A DNA stretch of 64,000 bases from Polaribacter sp. Hel1_33_78 (GCF_900106075.1 NZ_LT629794.1:1-64000), one strand, 5' to 3'; counted from the first letter of the stretch, positions 53,549-62,832 are shown. Translations and numbers: made by a program. The notes: generated from the letters alone by a model not told the origin.

Positions 53549-53941
53549 TTAAATATTTTTTTTATTCAAAACTTTTGCTACCAAAATGGTCTCTGTTAAT
53601 AAAAAAATAATTGCTGGAATAAAGAATGATAATCTTGAAATTTGAGTTAAGTTTTCTTCTGTGAAGATAGACTTGTAAAAGATTGCACAGAAAAGCACAA
53701 TTTTTAAAAGAAGTGTTCCTAAATAGATAAAACCTAGTTGTTCAAAAATTTTATCAACAGTCGAAAACAATTTAAAATTGACACAAATTAACAATGAAAA
53801 CCCCAAGTGAAAAAGGTATACTTTTTTTAATGAAAAAGGTAAAATAACCCCTTGTTTTTCTATCACATTTTCGTGAAAAAAAAGCCCTATAAAAAATAAA
53901 GAAAAAAATACTAAAGAGTAACCGAAAATTGCTTTAATCAT
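53549..53941 (-). CDS. DUF6168-like membrane protein of the atp operon
   Basis: Protein of 130 residues with four hydrophobic helices (YSLVFFSLFFIGLFF, YLFHLGFSLLICVNF, LGTLLLKIVLFCAIFY, FFIPAIIFLLTETILVA). It resembles the DUF6168/AtpI-position protein found upstream of atpB in flavobacteria, presumably an assembly aid. The start overlaps the AtpZ-like gene by 8 bp. Confidence 0.65.
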   Translation of the reverse strand: MIKAIFGYSLVFFSLFFIGLFFHENVIEKQGVILPFSLKKVYLFHLGFSLLICVNFKLFSTVDKIFEQLGFIYLGTLLLKIVLFCAIFYKSIFTEENLTQISRLSFFIPAIIFLLTETILVAKVLNKKNI

Positions 53942-54164
53942 TAATTTTATTGGCTTGTTTTATCAATGAATACATTGCTAAAAAAATAGCAATCAAGGTT
54001 ACTGTTTCTTTTAAAAAGTTAGTTTCTAAACTTCTGTCTAACCATTTACCTAGAAGAAAACCTAGATAAATAGTAAGTCCCATTTGTAAACCTGCCCCAG
54101 AAAGTTGAAGTGCTTTATTTAAAGGTTTTTTGGGGTTGTTTTTTTGATTGTGATTGTTTTTCAT
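53934..54164 (-). CDS. AtpZ/AtpI-like protein
   Basis: Protein of 76 residues with two membrane helices: LQLSGAGLQMGLTIYLGFLLGKW, the typical AtpZ/AtpI first helix followed by GKWLD, and a second helix LIAIFLAMYSLIKQANK. AtpI-type proteins aid c-ring assembly. Its first ~16 codons lie inside the end of the bactofilin gene. Confidence 0.8.
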   Translation of the reverse strand: MKNNHNQKNNPKKPLNKALQLSGAGLQMGLTIYLGFLLGKWLDRSLETNFLKETVTLIAIFLAMYSLIKQANKIND

Positions 54165-54501
54165 CAGGTTTATTTTCTTCTTTCGCGAAACCTTTCATAA
54201 CACAACTGGCATTAAAAGTAGCGCCAGGTTCAATAGAAAGTTTACCAACTACTACATCGCCAGAAATTTTAGCCATTGCTTTAACGGTAAGGGTTTTTAT
54301 TACTTTTAATTGGCCGGAAGTTTCACCTTCTATATCTGCAGTTGAAGCCGATATATTTCCTTTCACTATGCCTGCTGCACCAATAATAACCTTTCCTTTA
54401 ATTGTTAAATTTCCCTCTAAAGTTCCGTCGATTCTAAAATCTCCGTCAGATTTTATTTCTCCAACAATAATGGTGTTTTTACCAATAACATTTCTTTCCA
54501 T
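54115..54501 (-). CDS. bactofilin (polymer-forming cytoskeletal protein)
   Basis: Protein of 128 residues made of short beta-helix repeats: NTIIVGEIKSDGDFRIDGTL, EGNLTIKGKVIIGAAGIVKG, AKISGDVVVGKLSIEPGA, the classic bactofilin pattern. The C-terminal tail is low-complexity and basic (KEENKPDEKQSQSKKQPQK) and overlaps the AtpZ-like gene by 50 bp. Bactofilins form membrane-associated filaments. It lies between SprE/PorW and the atp operon. Confidence 0.9.
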   Translation of the reverse strand: MERNVIGKNTIIVGEIKSDGDFRIDGTLEGNLTIKGKVIIGAAGIVKGNISASTADIEGETSGQLKVIKTLTVKAMAKISGDVVVGKLSIEPGATFNASCVMKGFAKEENKPDEKQSQSKKQPQKTFK

Positions 54502-54532
54502 ATTTTTTGGCTCAGTTTTTAAACGCTATTTT

Positions 54533-56755
54533 TTATTTTTCTAATTGCTTTAAAATTGCCTTGGCTTTTTTACCTTCTTCTGTGCTTCCATAACTTACTG
54601 CTACAAAATCTAATGCAATCTTATAAGCCTGAGGGTCTTGATATTTACCAATTGCAAATGCTTTCAAAAGCTCGAATTTCGGAACTAAGGTTGAACCTGG
54701 TACTTTGGCGACATACTTACTAATTTTAGAGATTACCTCTTCAAATTTGTTTGCTTTATATAAATAATACACTTCTTTATAAACTTTTTCTACCTCGTCA
54801 ACAGCAACTTCTTCAGCTATTTTTTCCTCTGGATTTAATATTACTTGTGCAAATTTTGTATCCGCAAATTGGGTAAGAATTACATTCTTATATTTTTCAG
54901 TCATTTCGGCATCCTCTAAGCTGTTATAAATCTGATACAAATGCCAATTTATTGGTAGAATTAATGCTTCTTTTGGTTGTAACCTAGCCAATCTCTCTAA
55001 TCTTAGTTTTGCTAAATTTTGATTTTTAAATTGCTCTTTATAAATCAAACCTAATTCATATAATGCCTGATTTCTTTCTGTTTGTAAACTGTCTATTTTT
55101 TCTTTTTTAACGGGAATACTACTTAAATAAGCATCTAAATCATATTTTAAATTTACCTTATTTACTGGAGTAGAATCTTTTTCTGAAGCACCTCCAATTG
55201 TTGCTTTTTCAGACCATCTCCAATCATCTTCTAGTTTTCTACTTCCCCAAATCTTTTGAAATTCCGTTTTACCAAAACTTAAAGATTGACTGTTGTAGAA
55301 ATACCATTTTCCTTTGTTAGAAGATTGCAAACCATCGCCTGAATCCCCGAATGCAAGCTGATTCAATCTTAATTGAGCAGCTTCCTCATCTGCTTTCTTT
55401 AACTTTTCTATATAACTTTCAAAAAATAATTTTTGTTCGTCTTTCGATAAAGCAGCAATTCTTACAATACTATCATTTGTAGCTACAACTTCTTCAAACT
55501 TAATTAAGGATGCTAAATTCCTATACTTTCTTTTAACACGTCTAATTCTAATATCTAAACTATCTGTAGAGACTTGCAAAACACTATCATAATAAGCGCT
55601 TGCAAATTGATATTCAGCATCCTTAAAATAAAGATTTCCTAATTTTTCAAACGTAAAAGTTTTCTGCTGATCACTTCCATTTTTAGCTCTTAATGAATTA
55701 TTGTAATTGCTTAAGGCCAATTGAATGCTGTCCTTATTTTGATGCAAAACCGCTACTTGATAATACAACTCATCTAAATAAGGTCTATTATCTCTATTTT
55801 TAATCAGTTTTTGTATTCTTTCTAATATGGTTGTTGATATTGAATCTTTAGAGAAATTTTTCGCAAGTTCTATGTTTGCATGAATCTTGTATTTGTAGGG
55901 TGCTTTTTTAAAATTGGATAACTTTTCAAAAACATAAAAAGCAGAATCTTTTTTATTTTCATTACTATATATTTGCCCCAAAACAAATAGGTTTCTTGCT
56001 CCTTGATCTCTATTTTTTAAAGTTCTAGTTGCCAATTGCAAATGCTTTTTAGCCTTTTGCATACTATCACTTTTTACATAGGCCATCGCCAAAGCTGTGT
56101 GCGCTTGCTCTTTAATTTTATCGGGCAAGCTAGTTTCTAAACTGTCTCTAACAACCAATAATAATTTCATTGCTTCTATAGCAATTTCTTCATTATCATT
56201 TCTAGTATTTGCCTTAGCCCTCCAAATTTTTGTTTCTGCAATTAAATCTGCTTGTGGGTAATTTGCAATCACATAATTAAACGCTTCAATTGCAGGAATA
56301 AAACGTTGTGTATAATAACGAGACTTGCCTAACAACAAATAGGCATCATCTATTTGTCTGTTGCGTTCAATTCCGTCGATATTCATACCATGTCTTTGAA
56401 TCGCTTTTACTGCTTTTTCTTCTGCTTTCTCAAAGGTCGTTAGCTCTTTTTTCTCTTCATCTTCATTGCTCCCAAAACCTGCTCCTGGACCATTGTTATT
56501 AAAGGAAGATAAAACTATTTTATCTTCTTCAAACTCAATTGGCTCAATTGGCAAACGCTGAAACCAATCGTCTTTATAATTGTTGTTGATGTCTTCAATT
56601 CCTTTTTTAAAGGCCTCTTTACCATTAAATAAGACATTGTATTTGGTAGTTATCGCATGAAAATTTCTGCTGACAACAGTATCTTTTTTTGTGCTACAGG
56701 CAAATGCAGCAACAAAAAGAACAAGAAAGGCTATTATTTTTTGGGTGTTTTTCAC
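54533..56755 (-). CDS. SprE/PorW-like gliding motility/type IX secretion lipoprotein
   Basis: TPR-rich lipoprotein of 740 residues. Signal IIAFLVLFVAAFACST with lipobox Cys; the mature start KKDTVVSRNFHAITTKYNVL, then FNGKEAFKKGIEDINNNYKDDW, is characteristic of SprE/PorW. Helical repeat text continues (ALLGKSRYYTQRFIPAIEAF-type units), and WRWSEKATIGG occurs near residue 505. SprE/PorW supports T9SS secretion and gliding. The start codon is GTG (56753-56755). It is somewhat shorter than the ~870 residues I recall for F. johnsoniae SprE. Confidence 0.85.
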   Translation of the reverse strand: MKNTQKIIAFLVLFVAAFACSTKKDTVVSRNFHAITTKYNVLFNGKEAFKKGIEDINNNYKDDWFQRLPIEPIEFEEDKIVLSSFNNNGPGAGFGSNEDEEKKELTTFEKAEEKAVKAIQRHGMNIDGIERNRQIDDAYLLLGKSRYYTQRFIPAIEAFNYVIANYPQADLIAETKIWRAKANTRNDNEEIAIEAMKLLLVVRDSLETSLPDKIKEQAHTALAMAYVKSDSMQKAKKHLQLATRTLKNRDQGARNLFVLGQIYSNENKKDSAFYVFEKLSNFKKAPYKYKIHANIELAKNFSKDSISTTILERIQKLIKNRDNRPYLDELYYQVAVLHQNKDSIQLALSNYNNSLRAKNGSDQQKTFTFEKLGNLYFKDAEYQFASAYYDSVLQVSTDSLDIRIRRVKRKYRNLASLIKFEEVVATNDSIVRIAALSKDEQKLFFESYIEKLKKADEEAAQLRLNQLAFGDSGDGLQSSNKGKWYFYNSQSLSFGKTEFQKIWGSRKLEDDWRWSEKATIGGASEKDSTPVNKVNLKYDLDAYLSSIPVKKEKIDSLQTERNQALYELGLIYKEQFKNQNLAKLRLERLARLQPKEALILPINWHLYQIYNSLEDAEMTEKYKNVILTQFADTKFAQVILNPEEKIAEEVAVDEVEKVYKEVYYLYKANKFEEVISKISKYVAKVPGSTLVPKFELLKAFAIGKYQDPQAYKIALDFVAVSYGSTEEGKKAKAILKQLEK

Positions 56756-56877
56756 ACAGGTAAATCTAAATTAAAAATTTGTTTTAAAAAAACTAGAAAC
56801 TCTTATTTAAAACTAAAATCTTTAGAAAATAGTATAAATCAGCGTGTAAAAATAGTAATAAATTAAGAATAGCCTAT

Positions 56878-57573
56878 TTAAACTGAAAAATAGCTTTCTA
56901 ATTCTTTTAAAGTTTCCGTCGATGTTTGAATATCTTTTACCACATTTCCTTTATCTAGAACTACAATCCGCTCACAAACCTCTGTTACATGTGTTAAATC
57001 GTGACTAGAAATTAAAACGGTAACTTCTTTATTTTTAATCAATTCTTTAATCAATATTTTTAATCTAATTTGTGTTGTTGGGTCTAAATTAGCAAAAGGC
57101 TCATCTAAAATAACCACTTTTGGATTCCCCATCATTGCAGCTACAATTCCTGCTTTTTTCTGATTTCCTTTGCTTAAATCTCTTAAATATTTTTTCTTCC
57201 CAACAATCTCTCCATTAAAGAACTCATCAAATTGATTTAAAAACTTAGTAACATCCGCTTTGTTCATTCCCCTTAAATCACCAATAAAGTCGAAATATTC
57301 TTCTGGTGTTAAATAACCAATTAAAAAGGATTCATCAATAAAAGAACCTGTAAATGTTTTCCAATCTTCACTTTGATTTACTACAATATTATTATTTGTA
57401 ATTGCACCCGTTGTAGGTCTAATTAAATCTAATAAAATATTAAATAAGGTGGTTTTTCCTGCTCCGTTATTACCCACTAAACCAAAACTTTGTCCTGTAG
57501 GAATTTCTATTGAAGGTACATTTAACACTTCTGCTTTGCCGTATTTTTTTGAAATTGTATCTATTGTAATCAT
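56878..57573 (-). CDS. ABC transporter ATP-binding protein
   Basis: Protein of 231 residues with Walker A GNNGAGKTTLFN (about residues 33-44), ABC signature LSKGNQKK (about 129-136), Walker B VVILDEPFANLDP and the H-loop SSHDLTHV. It resembles ATPases of ABC-2 exporters and pairs with the DUF5687 permease 20 bp upstream. Last gene of the PadR cluster; substrate unknown. Confidence 0.92.
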   Translation of the reverse strand: MITIDTISKKYGKAEVLNVPSIEIPTGQSFGLVGNNGAGKTTLFNILLDLIRPTTGAITNNNIVVNQSEDWKTFTGSFIDESFLIGYLTPEEYFDFIGDLRGMNKADVTKFLNQFDEFFNGEIVGKKKYLRDLSKGNQKKAGIVAAMMGNPKVVILDEPFANLDPTTQIRLKILIKELIKNKEVTVLISSHDLTHVTEVCERIVVLDKGNVVKDIQTSTETLKELESYFSV

Positions 57574-57593
57574 GGTGTCTTTTTTTAATTTAA

Positions 57594-59060
57594 TTATGCT
57601 TCTTTTCCAAAAGCGTTAATCATAGCATATTTGTCTTTAATGTATTTCTTTTCAGTGAAATTCATCGCGTAATTTTTCAATAATAAACTAATTAACCCAA
57701 TGCTTGCCACGATTATAAAACCTGAATTATATCCTACATACGTATTGAAAACCCAAAATAATAACATTGGAAATAACATTAGTGGAATTACAACGAGAAA
57801 CTGTGTTGCACTTGTTCCCTGTGTGTTTCCAAAACCACCTTTGGTTAAATCTATTCTTTTTCTATTAAACGAACCTGCATATAATAAAAAGAGTGAATTA
57901 AAGCCAATATTAAAAATTGCACCTGCAGTGATCATTAAAAAGATATCTATCCCAAAATACAAATAAGGGAAACTTAAAAAATACAGAATAGTAGTCATTG
58001 AGACCATTAAAACCCATTTCGACTCTAAAAATTTTCTGTACCTAAAACTTTGGCTCATTAGCATTTTGTAATGTGCGCTATCCCAAGCAGGTATAAATTG
58101 TCCGTAATTTAACGTAAAACCTCCCGTCACAAATAAGGACGCAAACATCAACATTGGTAGCGAGTCTTTATAAGCGTCCATAGTATAAAAAATTAAACCA
58201 TAAAAAAGGAATAAAAAGGACATTAAAAACACCGTCTTCGTTCTTTTATTTCTCCAGATTAAACGAATATCATTTTTTATAAATGGGGCTACATCACCCA
58301 ATTTGTTTGCCCAAGACAAATCAGAGGTGTTTGCTTCTTCTACTTTAGCCGCAACCGCTTCGTCTAAGTACACTTGGTTTCGTAATTGTTTATAATTTAA
58401 CCGATATAACACCACTAGCAAAACAAGACTAATCAAAGAAAAAATTGGGTTTGCATAAATAGCGTCAAATATTTGCCCTCCAAAACCAAGAATATCAACA
58501 ATTTCAAACTTTTGTAAACCAATAAAAATCACAAATAATCCACCAATAAAAATCAAAGCAACATTATTTTTATTGATTAAGAAATTTAAAAAATTTGCAG
58601 ATTGAATAATTAAAATCATGGTTAATAACCATCCTAAAACACCTGCCGTATGATATCCTTCTTTTATTAAAACGATTGCAAAAGGAATGTAAAAAAACAA
58701 TCCTAAAATATTAAAAAATGAAAAAGATGATTTTCCTAAAACAAAGTGCACTAACTTACTTTTCTTGATAGGTAAAGTAAGCATTGGCTTTATATTCATA
58801 ATTGGCAATGTTTGCATTAAATACCTCAAAATTAAATCTCCAAGAATGGCAAAAAGTAAATAAGAATTTAATAATTGCAATGGGTCAGACGCTGGAAATT
58901 CTTTCTTTAAGATAAAGTAACCTCCAATGCCGATTGCCAAAAAAGAAACCAAAAAATATAATGCAAAAAAGGCCATAATTATTTTTAAGGCAATACTTTT
59001 CCCAAAGGAAGCAGAACGAACAAATTGTTTCCATTCTAATTTTAAAAAGCGTAAAGTCAT
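57594..59060 (-). CDS. DUF5687 family ABC permease
   Basis: About 488 residues from MTLRFLKLEWKQFVRSASFG (59060); a longer frame to 59126 would overlap the upstream gene and lacks family match. About ten hydrophobic helices, with the cytosolic segment MNIKPMLTLPIKKSKLVHFV typical of DUF5687, a Bacteroidota ABC-2-like permease family. Probably forms an exporter with the adjacent ATPase. Confidence 0.85.
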   Translation of the reverse strand: MTLRFLKLEWKQFVRSASFGKSIALKIIMAFFALYFLVSFLAIGIGGYFILKKEFPASDPLQLLNSYLLFAILGDLILRYLMQTLPIMNIKPMLTLPIKKSKLVHFVLGKSSFSFFNILGLFFYIPFAIVLIKEGYHTAGVLGWLLTMILIIQSANFLNFLINKNNVALIFIGGLFVIFIGLQKFEIVDILGFGGQIFDAIYANPIFSLISLVLLVVLYRLNYKQLRNQVYLDEAVAAKVEEANTSDLSWANKLGDVAPFIKNDIRLIWRNKRTKTVFLMSFLFLFYGLIFYTMDAYKDSLPMLMFASLFVTGGFTLNYGQFIPAWDSAHYKMLMSQSFRYRKFLESKWVLMVSMTTILYFLSFPYLYFGIDIFLMITAGAIFNIGFNSLFLLYAGSFNRKRIDLTKGGFGNTQGTSATQFLVVIPLMLFPMLLFWVFNTYVGYNSGFIIVASIGLISLLLKNYAMNFTEKKYIKDKYAMINAFGKEA

Positions 59061-59109
59061 AGTTTTAGTTCGTTTGGTCTTATAATAAGTATTCGTTTTA
59101 AGTGTATTG

Positions 59110-59820
59110 TTACAAACTTTTTGCAAGTTTATATTCTGGGTAGGTTTCTTGCAATAATTCTTGACATTTATTAGGAATCACATAAGAAGAAACGTAAAAC
59201 ATGATCATTACAACAGTGGTACAAAATGCGATTAAAAGGAGCCAATGCGTTTCTAAAGAACTGAATTCAACTTTAGTTACATGAATAAAATTGAAAATGT
59301 TTACAAAAGCAATACTTACAAAACCACCTTTCGTTTGCCCAATCATTGCTTCTAATAAGAATATCTTTTCTTTTTTTTCGGTTTTTTTCTTTTGAGCCTG
59401 CCTGTCTTTGTATAAATATACAGACTCAAAAATAATCGCTAATAACAGGCTTCCTAAAATAATAAATTTTGAATACTGAACTTGAAGCACTAAATAAATA
59501 CCTAAAAACAGGAGTATTGTTGTAAGAAGCTTAGGCATCGTAAACCACTCTTTTACAAATCTTAATAGAATGTTCCAATATCGTTTATTCATTTGTTTTT
59601 GTTTGGCTTCTATGACATCCATAAAACCAAAAATCCCGAACTTTTTGAAGGATTTATCTCTTGCTTGTTCAAAAGTTAAATTGGGTGTTTCCTCCCAAAT
59701 ACTTTCAATATCATTGGCCAAATGATCTACCAATTCTGTTTGCACATCATAATGATATACATAATGTTGCCGAGTAAATTTGTAAAGATTTTCTATTTGT
59801 AATGTTGTAAGTTTCATCAA
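59110..59820 (-). CDS. PadR-linked membrane protein, paralog 1
   Basis: Protein of 236 residues: an N-terminal soluble helical domain (MMKLTTLQIENLYKFTRQHY, VQTELVDHLANDIESIW, then FGIFGFMDVIEAKQKQM) followed by four or five membrane helices. The N-terminal layout (L..QI......, E..DH...DIE) is shared by the next three genes and resembles the HAAS/DUF1700-type domain often found next to PadR regulators. Sensor or membrane-effector role is inferred. Confidence 0.7.
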   Translation of the reverse strand: MMKLTTLQIENLYKFTRQHYVYHYDVQTELVDHLANDIESIWEETPNLTFEQARDKSFKKFGIFGFMDVIEAKQKQMNKRYWNILLRFVKEWFTMPKLLTTILLFLGIYLVLQVQYSKFIILGSLLLAIIFESVYLYKDRQAQKKKTEKKEKIFLLEAMIGQTKGGFVSIAFVNIFNFIHVTKVEFSSLETHWLLLIAFCTTVVMIMFYVSSYVIPNKCQELLQETYPEYKLAKSL

Positions 59821-59828
59821 TAAAAAGT

Positions 59829-60500
59829 TTAAGAAATTAACTGATTATATATTTTTTGAGCCTTGTCTAATTCTTCATTAAGATAGCGAATACCAATAGC
59901 AGAAAACGAAGCCACTGCAATCATTATGATAGATATGGAGAAAAGACTAATTTCGTAATCAAGGAAAACCTTTGGCATATAAATTACAGCGTTCAAGATT
60001 GTTATTGGAAAAGTCGCAAAGAATATAGCTGAAACCAATCTTGCTGAATTCATCACCTTGTATTTAAATGCAAACCTGAACATAAAAGCAATGTATACCC
60101 CAAACATGATAAAAAATAGGGTTTTTAAAGCTAGCTTGTTTTCTTGAAAACACAAAACTGCAACTCCAAGCGATACTGTTCCTAGAATAAATTTAAAATT
60201 AGAGAATGTCTTTTTAATATATTCTATAAAATTCTTATTTCGATTCCTGTTATACAATTTTAATCTTGATGCTAAAATTTCATCAAAACCTCCGCCATTA
60301 AAATTCTCTCTCCAACCTAAAGCAATAAAAGATTCTTGAACCATTTCTTTAAAATCATTATCCGAATTCTCTGCAATAAATCTTTCTTCAACATCAGAAA
60401 CAACATGATCTAACATTTCTATTCTAATATCCCAATATTTTATTCCATCATTTTCTAAACGATGATCTATATATTTAATTTGTTGTTTTGTAAGTTCCAT
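59829..60500 (-). CDS. PadR-linked membrane protein, paralog 2
   Basis: Protein of 223 residues with the same architecture: ELTKQQIKYIDHRLENDGIK, YWDIRIEMLDHVVSDVEERF, FIALGWRENFNGGGFDEILA, then helices VSLGVAVLCF, LFFIMFGVYIAFMF, and further. The D-I-R-I-E-M-L-D-H block aligns with paralogs 3 and 4. Spaced 8 bp from paralog 1 and 2 bp from paralog 3. Confidence 0.7.
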   Translation of the reverse strand: MELTKQQIKYIDHRLENDGIKYWDIRIEMLDHVVSDVEERFIAENSDNDFKEMVQESFIALGWRENFNGGGFDEILASRLKLYNRNRNKNFIEYIKKTFSNFKFILGTVSLGVAVLCFQENKLALKTLFFIMFGVYIAFMFRFAFKYKVMNSARLVSAIFFATFPITILNAVIYMPKVFLDYEISLFSISIIMIAVASFSAIGIRYLNEELDKAQKIYNQLIS

Positions 60501-60502
60501 CT

Positions 60503-61177
60503 TTATAAAATTACATTTGGATATTGTTCTTTTACTAATTTCTTATTTTGATAAAACACATATTCCCCTGACCAATAAAATAGTAATAACGTCATAAAAA
60601 GGATTAATTCTATTGCATTATAACTAGGGTTTAAAAAACTTTCCTCATTTCTGTTTCTAGTCATAAAATTAAAAATCATAACCGATAAATAAAATCCATT
60701 AAAAAAATACATGGTCATATTTAAAACCAAAAAAGTGTCTTTTTTTGTATTTCTCATATTTACATTAAATAATAATCGGAATCCTAAAAAGATTAAAATA
60801 AAACTAAGAACAGAGAAAAAAGCTTCTTTATCATCAACAAAATTCATCAACAAAAACAAGACATAAAATAGCACGCCCGTAATAATTATCTTAGGAGGTT
60901 TAAGAAATGTAATTACTTGTTGTAAAGATTGTTTGTAAAACTTTTTTTGAACTGATTTAGTTTTCTCTTTTAATAACTGCTTAAAGCCCTCATCCTTAAA
61001 ATTACTATGTATATTTTCAATTTCTTTTTTAAAATCTATAGTAGAATTTTTAACTAACTTTTTCTCCAAAATATTTGCAAAATGATCTACTATTTCTGCT
61101 CTAACATCATGAAATTTAATGCCACAACCATAAATGTAATTGTCTATTTGTAAGAGTTGTTCTTTTGATAATTCCAT
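60503..61177 (-). CDS. PadR-linked membrane protein, paralog 3
   Basis: Protein of 224 residues: ELSKEQLLQIDNYIYGCGIK, FHDVRAEIVDHFANILEKKL, then a helical linker (FKQLLKEKTKSVQKKFYKQS) and membrane helices (IIITGVLFYVLFLLMNFV and others). Same family as its neighbours but clearly diverged, so the duplications are old. Confidence 0.7.
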   Translation of the reverse strand: MELSKEQLLQIDNYIYGCGIKFHDVRAEIVDHFANILEKKLVKNSTIDFKKEIENIHSNFKDEGFKQLLKEKTKSVQKKFYKQSLQQVITFLKPPKIIITGVLFYVLFLLMNFVDDKEAFFSVLSFILIFLGFRLLFNVNMRNTKKDTFLVLNMTMYFFNGFYLSVMIFNFMTRNRNEESFLNPSYNAIELILFMTLLLFYWSGEYVFYQNKKLVKEQYPNVIL

Positions 61178-61180
61178 AGC

Positions 61181-61834
61181 TTATGAAATTTTATATTTTG
61201 TTATTTCCGCTTGGTGTTTTTTAAAAAAATAATGGCAGATATAAGTTACTGCAAAACCTCCAAAAAGAAAACCCGTAAGAACAGGCTCTAAGTTTCCTTT
61301 CTCATTAAAATGATTTCCCATCAATAAAGGAATTATTAGAAAAATAATACCTAAATACTGAGTTCTTAGAATAAAACGATAGGTTGTTTTTACTTTCGAT
61401 TTTATAACTGTTATAATGATAAAAATTAAGTAGATTAAAAAAACAGCCGCAATTAAATTTAAGAATCCATTTACTAAATAGATTGTGCTTTTAGAAAAAA
61501 TAATTGAAAAATTCTTGAGAAATAGTATAGGTAAAAAATATGCTGACAAATAAAATAAGAAAAAAGGTCTAAACATTTTAACTGCTTTTTTTACTACAAT
61601 CTTAGATTCGTGATATTGAAGACCAAAATAAAAACTCGACGTATCTTTAAAATGTTGATCCCATTTTAAAACAGTTATTTTAAAGGCATTTTCAAAAGAA
61701 TAATTGTTATCCAAGAAGCTTTCAATATCAGAAATCATATGATCTAAAACTTCTACTTTTAAATCAATAAAATCAAAGCTTTTTTTATCAAGATAGGTTT
61801 CTACTTGCTGTATTTGTTTTGTTGTGATTTCCAT
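61181..61834 (-). CDS. PadR-linked membrane protein, paralog 4
   Basis: Protein of 217 residues: EITTKQIQQVETYLDKKSFD, FIDLKVEVLDHMISDIESFL, then five hydrophobic helices (FFLFYLSAYFLPILFL, VNGFLNLIAAVFLIYLIF and others). It lies directly downstream (13 bp) of the PadR regulator and is the first of the four paralogs. Confidence 0.7.
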   Translation of the reverse strand: MEITTKQIQQVETYLDKKSFDFIDLKVEVLDHMISDIESFLDNNYSFENAFKITVLKWDQHFKDTSSFYFGLQYHESKIVVKKAVKMFRPFFLFYLSAYFLPILFLKNFSIIFSKSTIYLVNGFLNLIAAVFLIYLIFIIITVIKSKVKTTYRFILRTQYLGIIFLIIPLLMGNHFNEKGNLEPVLTGFLFGGFAVTYICHYFFKKHQAEITKYKIS

Positions 61835-61847
61835 AGCGTATAAAATC

Positions 61848-62186
61848 TTACTCCAAACTAAATTTAGGGTTCACCAAATGTTGCATTGTTCTTAAAAACT
61901 CTTGCATTTCTTCCAACTTGTTGGCCGTTTCTTTGGTTCCGATTTCGGTTAATTTATAATACTTTCGTAATCGATTTCCAACTTTTGCAACCTCAACATC
62001 TAACAAACCATCTGCCTCTAATTTGTGCAACGCAGGATATAGAGCTCCTTCAGTAATCTGTAATTCGCCTTTGGTGAGTTCTTTTACTTTTTGAGTAATT
62101 TCATATCCATACATTTTATCATTACTTTCTAATAACTTTAAAATAATGGTTTGCAAAGAACCTTTATATAGTTTCTGATTTCCCAT
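61848..62186 (-). CDS. PadR family transcriptional regulator
   Basis: Protein of 112 residues with the PadR winged helix: LYKGSLQTIILKLLESND, MYGYEITQKVKELTKGELQI, then EGALYPALHKLEADGLLDVE and RKYYKLTEIGTK. PadR proteins are usually autorepressors released by a ligand or partner. It heads an operon of four membrane paralogs and an ABC transporter, which it probably controls. Confidence 0.93.
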   Translation of the reverse strand: MGNQKLYKGSLQTIILKLLESNDKMYGYEITQKVKELTKGELQITEGALYPALHKLEADGLLDVEVAKVGNRLRKYYKLTEIGTKETANKLEEMQEFLRTMQHLVNPKFSLE

Positions 62187-62198
62187 GGAGTAAATATA

Positions 62199-62232
62199 TA
62201 CATAATATTTTAATGCATCTAAATCTTATGTA
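62199..62232. promoter_or_regulatory. possible PadR operator
   Basis: Inverted repeat TACATAA (62199-62205) / TTATGTA (62226-62232) with a 20-bp spacer, 12 bp upstream of the padR start. PadR sites are often ATGT/ACAT dyads, so autoregulation is plausible; not proven. Confidence 0.35.
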
Positions 62233-62246
62233 TTGTTTTTTTGATA

Positions 62247-62281
62247 TAAAAAAATCCTGAAAAAATTAATTATCAGGATTT
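62247..62281 (-). terminator. terminator of trxA
   Basis: AATCCTGA (62253-62260) pairs with TCAGGATT (62273-62280); on the minus strand a T run follows. Confidence 0.7.
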
Positions 62282-62303
62282 ATTAAAGATGTTCTTGCTT
62301 AAT

Positions 62304-62342
62304 TATGAAGCAAATTCCTTCCTTCCTCGCAATGATGTCTTT
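62304..62342. repeat. fragment of a dispersed intergenic repeat
   Basis: On the minus strand GACATCATTGCGAGGAAGG, then GAAGGAATTTGCTTC, a degenerate copy of the widespread GTCATTGCGAGGAACGAAGC intergenic element. It lies between trxA and its hairpin terminator. Confidence 0.45.
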
Positions 62343-62702
62343 TTATTTTGTTACTTTTAAAACATCCGCCATAATGCGTTCTAACTCTGCTTTTGGTAAC
62401 GCTCCATTTGCCATTTCTGGTTGCCCTTCCATCGGACAAAATAACATCGAAGGAATACTTCTAATGCCGAAAGCCGCCGCTAACTCTTGCTCTGCTTCAG
62501 TATCTATTTTATAAATATCAACTTTACCTTCAAACTCCTCTGAAAGTTGCTCTAAAATTGGCGCTAACGTTTTACAAGGGCCACACCAATCTGCGTAAAA
62601 ATCGATTAAAACAGGTTTGTTTCCTTCAAATTTCCACTCTTTGTTTTCTTCAAAATTAAAGACCTTTTTTAAAAAGGTTTCTTTCGTTAAGTTTTCTGTC
62701 AT
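62343..62702 (-). CDS. trxA: thioredoxin
   Basis: Disulfide reductase of 119 residues with the active site DWCGPCKTLAP (about residues 39-49), LIDFYA before it and the cis-Pro segment GIRSIPSMLFC. A further Cys follows the cis-Pro region. Cytoplasmic, no signal peptide. Monocistronic. Confidence 0.92.
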   Translation of the reverse strand: MTENLTKETFLKKVFNFEENKEWKFEGNKPVLIDFYADWCGPCKTLAPILEQLSEEFEGKVDIYKIDTEAEQELAAAFGIRSIPSMLFCPMEGQPEMANGALPKAELERIMADVLKVTK

Positions 62703-62824
62703 TCTAAATTCTTTTTTTCTACAAAAGTAGTCGTTTTTATACTGCTCTCATTACAAAGTAGTCAGTCTCTGAAACCTCAAACGTTAAAAAATGTTAAATA
62801 ACTAACAATCTGTTCAATAACTTC

Positions 62825-62832
62825 TAATTTTG
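62825..62832 (+). promoter_or_regulatory. TAnnTTTG promoter box of the prolyl oligopeptidase gene
   Basis: TAATTTTG, 24 bp before the start codon at 62857. Confidence 0.4.
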
